6,546 nucleotides of DNA from Actinomycetota bacterium (GTDB taxonomy: Bacteria; Actinomycetota; Actinomycetes; Propionibacteriales; Propionibacteriaceae), in the NCBI GenBank assembly GCA_016213595.1, contig JACRAA010000304.1:1-6546 (forward strand). Direction: 5' to 3'. Below, piece after piece: positions 5,613 through 6,546 of this stretch. Below the pieces are notes generated by a model. The model was not told the DNA's origin. It did not search any database and was given only the letters and a program-made list of their open reading frames with translations. Each line of letters opens with the position of its first letter. Position 1 is the first letter of the stretch. A program made the position numbers and the translations under genes.

Positions 5613-6038
5613 TCAGCGGCCGAGCCGCTCCGCCTTCTCGGCGACCTTCTCGTCGAAGCGGTCGCGCCGGACGACGACACGGGTGTGGGTCCCGACGGAG
5701 ACGACCTCCTCGTCGTCGCTGACCGTGACGGAGAAGGACACCGTCCGCTCCTCCAGGTGAGCGACCTCGACGGTGGCGCGGATGGTGCCGCCGACGGGGG
5801 TGGGGGCTGAGTGCGTGAGGTCGATGGCCGTACCGACGGAGACCTCGTCGTGGTCGAGGTGTGGCGCGAGCGCGTCGGCGCAGGCGGCCTCGACGAACGT
5901 CACCAGCGCGGCCGTCGCCAGGACCTCCGGCATGTCCACGAACAGGGGGTAGTCGCCGGGTGCGTGGGGGACGGTCATAGCCTCGTCGACCTGCCTGCTG
6001 ACAGAGTGCGTCGCGCCTTGGGCAAGGGTGGGCTCCAT
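5613..6038 (-). CDS. FlK-type hotdog thioesterase
   Basis: A 141-aa single hotdog-fold acyl-CoA thioesterase, cytosolic, predicted to release CoA from a small acyl thioester. The residues described as catalytic in the fluoroacetyl-CoA thioesterase FlK of Streptomyces cattleya (T42, E50, H76, R120, plus G69) all occur here at the same numbers: T42 and E50 in ATAALVTFVEAA, G69 in SVGTA, H76 in DLTHSAPTPVGG, R120 in GTHTRVVV. F33 of the FlK lid is kept but F36 is M36. The shared numbering supports the ATG at 6038 over M21. No Shine-Dalgarno precedes it; TACTAT ends 6 nt upstream, suggesting a leaderless mRNA. It is convergent with the RIO kinase gene (53 bp apart) and divergent from the isochorismate synthase gene. 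No fluorinase or other halogen gene is nearby, so a general metabolite-clearing role is more likely than fluoroacetate resistance. Confidence 0.85.
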   Translation of the reverse strand: MEPTLAQGATHSVSRQVDEAMTVPHAPGDYPLFVDMPEVLATAALVTFVEAACADALAPHLDHDEVSVGTAIDLTHSAPTPVGGTIRATVEVAHLEERTVSFSVTVSDDEEVVSVGTHTRVVVRRDRFDEKVAEKAERLGR

Positions 6039-6044
6039 GGCCCG

Positions 6045-6050
6045 ATAGTA
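6045..6050 (-). promoter_or_regulatory. -10 box TACTAT for a leaderless thioesterase transcript
   Basis: TACTAT on the minus strand is an excellent TANNNT box ending exactly 6 nt before ATG 6038, with no Shine-Dalgarno between. No clear -35 is visible. Confidence 0.55.
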
Positions 6051-6134
6051 CGCGGCCCTGCAGGCCGCCAGCCGTGCTCGAGGCGAGCTGCCGGGCCGGC
6101 CCTCCTCCGTGCGGGACCACTGGTTTCCGGTCGG

Positions 6135-6140
6135 TAGAGT
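6135..6140 (+). promoter_or_regulatory. -10 box TAGAGT for a leaderless isochorismate synthase transcript
   Basis: TAGAGT fits TANNNT and ends 7 nt before ATG 6148. The intervening TGCCCCG has no Shine-Dalgarno, so transcription probably starts at the start codon. Confidence 0.5.
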
Positions 6141-6147
6141 TGCCCCG

Positions 6148-6546
6148 ATGCCTCATGACCAACCACCGACCCTGGTGGTGCGTACGGTTCTCCGCCGCGA
6201 CTCCCTCCCCTTGTCCGACGCCTTCTCCGGCGACCTCACGGGTGCCTGGACGCGCGGTGACGACGGCGTCGTCGGGATCGGCGCGGCCCTGATCCTGCCC
6301 CTGCGGGATGGCCTGGCCGAAGCCGCCGACATCTGGCGACGCGTGGTCGCCATGGCCCAGGTCGACGACGAGGTCGGCGTCGAGGGGTCCGGGCTCGTGG
6401 GGTTCGTCTCCGCAGCGTTCGACGGACCGGGCGGCCGGGTCGTAGTGCCCGCGCGCATCCTCGGACAGAGGAACGGCGTCGCGTTCGAGACCACGATCGA
6501 CAACGGGATCATTCGGGACGTGCCAGCGCCGAGCGCGCCTGGAGAG
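6148..6546 (+). CDS. Isochorismate synthase (MenF/EntC family), N-terminal part
   Basis: The family isomerises chorismate to isochorismate, the entry step to menaquinone or catecholate siderophores. The frame from ATG 6148 is open to the window end: 133 codons, about a third of a normal protein of roughly 400-450 aa. The first residues are a variable strand region (PTLVVRTVLRRDSL), followed by WTRGDDGVVGIGAALIL, the helix region AADIWRRVVAMA, then DDEVGVEGSGLVGFVSAAFD and VVVPARILGQRNGVAFETTI. This order matches the N-terminal domain of actinobacterial isochorismate synthases. The catalytic C-terminal chorismate-binding half lies outside, so it cannot be separated by sequence from other family members (such as salicylate or anthranilate-type enzymes), though the N-terminus favours isochorismate synthase. 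In a menaquinone-using actinobacterium MenF is the likeliest role. Its promoter faces that of the thioesterase across a 109-bp gap. Confidence 0.8.
   Translation, partial: MPHDQPPTLVVRTVLRRDSLPLSDAFSGDLTGAWTRGDDGVVGIGAALILPLRDGLAEAADIWRRVVAMAQVDDEVGVEGSGLVGFVSAAFDGPGGRVVVPARILGQRNGVAFETTIDNGIIRDVPAPSAPGE

Noticed and set aside
5615..5629. A small inverted repeat AGCGGC-CGA-GCCGCT at the thioesterase 3' end as a terminator
   Set aside because: Only 6 bp with a 3-nt loop, inside coding sequence and without a U-tract; such repeats are frequent at this G+C.
5613..6038. Fluoroacetate resistance gene as a literal function
   Set aside because: The lid residue differs from FlK and no fluorinase or fluorometabolite gene is in view.
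4570..6162. A 530-codon open frame on the minus strand opposite the RIO kinase gene and in another frame across the thioesterase
   Set aside because: It is antisense to clear RIO kinase motifs and out of frame with the thioesterase; long open antisense frames are expected at this G+C.

Overview
The window is about 72% G+C, with coding frames that end almost every codon in G or C. It carries a PIG-L deacetylase with a mycothiol-type glycosyltransferase, an isochorismate synthase of menaquinone or siderophore synthesis, and TANNNT -10 boxes placed directly before start codons. Together these point to an actinobacterium; a Micrococcales member (for example the Intrasporangiaceae/Dermatophilaceae group) is a guess from the flavour of the proteins.

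Layout. (1) Minus strand, 2149 to 1: an MshA-like GT4 glycosyltransferase and, overlapping its stop codon by GTGA, a LmbE/PIG-L zinc deacetylase. The two steps (attach GlcNAc, then remove the acetyl group) are the opening logic of mycothiol and bacillithiol synthesis. The deacetylase frame does not end normally: it runs without a stop into a recognisable RuvB N-terminus at the left edge, with lower G+C and foreign codon usage. This is an assembly chimera or a real recombination joint. (2) Plus strand, 2327-4378: an NfeD-like membrane protein and a flotillin/SPFH protein, a classic membrane-microdomain pair, closed by a 20-bp hairpin. (3) 4379-4701: a spacer with the hairpin, a possible promoter and a possible 20-codon leader ORF. 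(4) Plus strand, 4702-5559: a RIO-type protein kinase gene interrupted by one in-frame TAA between the ATP-binding and catalytic halves. (5) Minus strand, 6038-5613: a hotdog thioesterase of the FlK type. (6) Plus strand, 6148 to the right edge: the N-terminal part of an isochorismate synthase, divergent from the thioesterase.

The loci look like independent housekeeping or stress units rather than one pathway. The points most worth a second look are the deacetylase-RuvB joint, the interrupted RIO kinase, the adjacent glycosyltransferase/deacetylase pair with changed acceptor-site residues, and three start codons that appear to be transcribed leaderless. I see no CRISPR array, tRNA, rRNA or insertion sequence, and no clearly novel multi-gene system.
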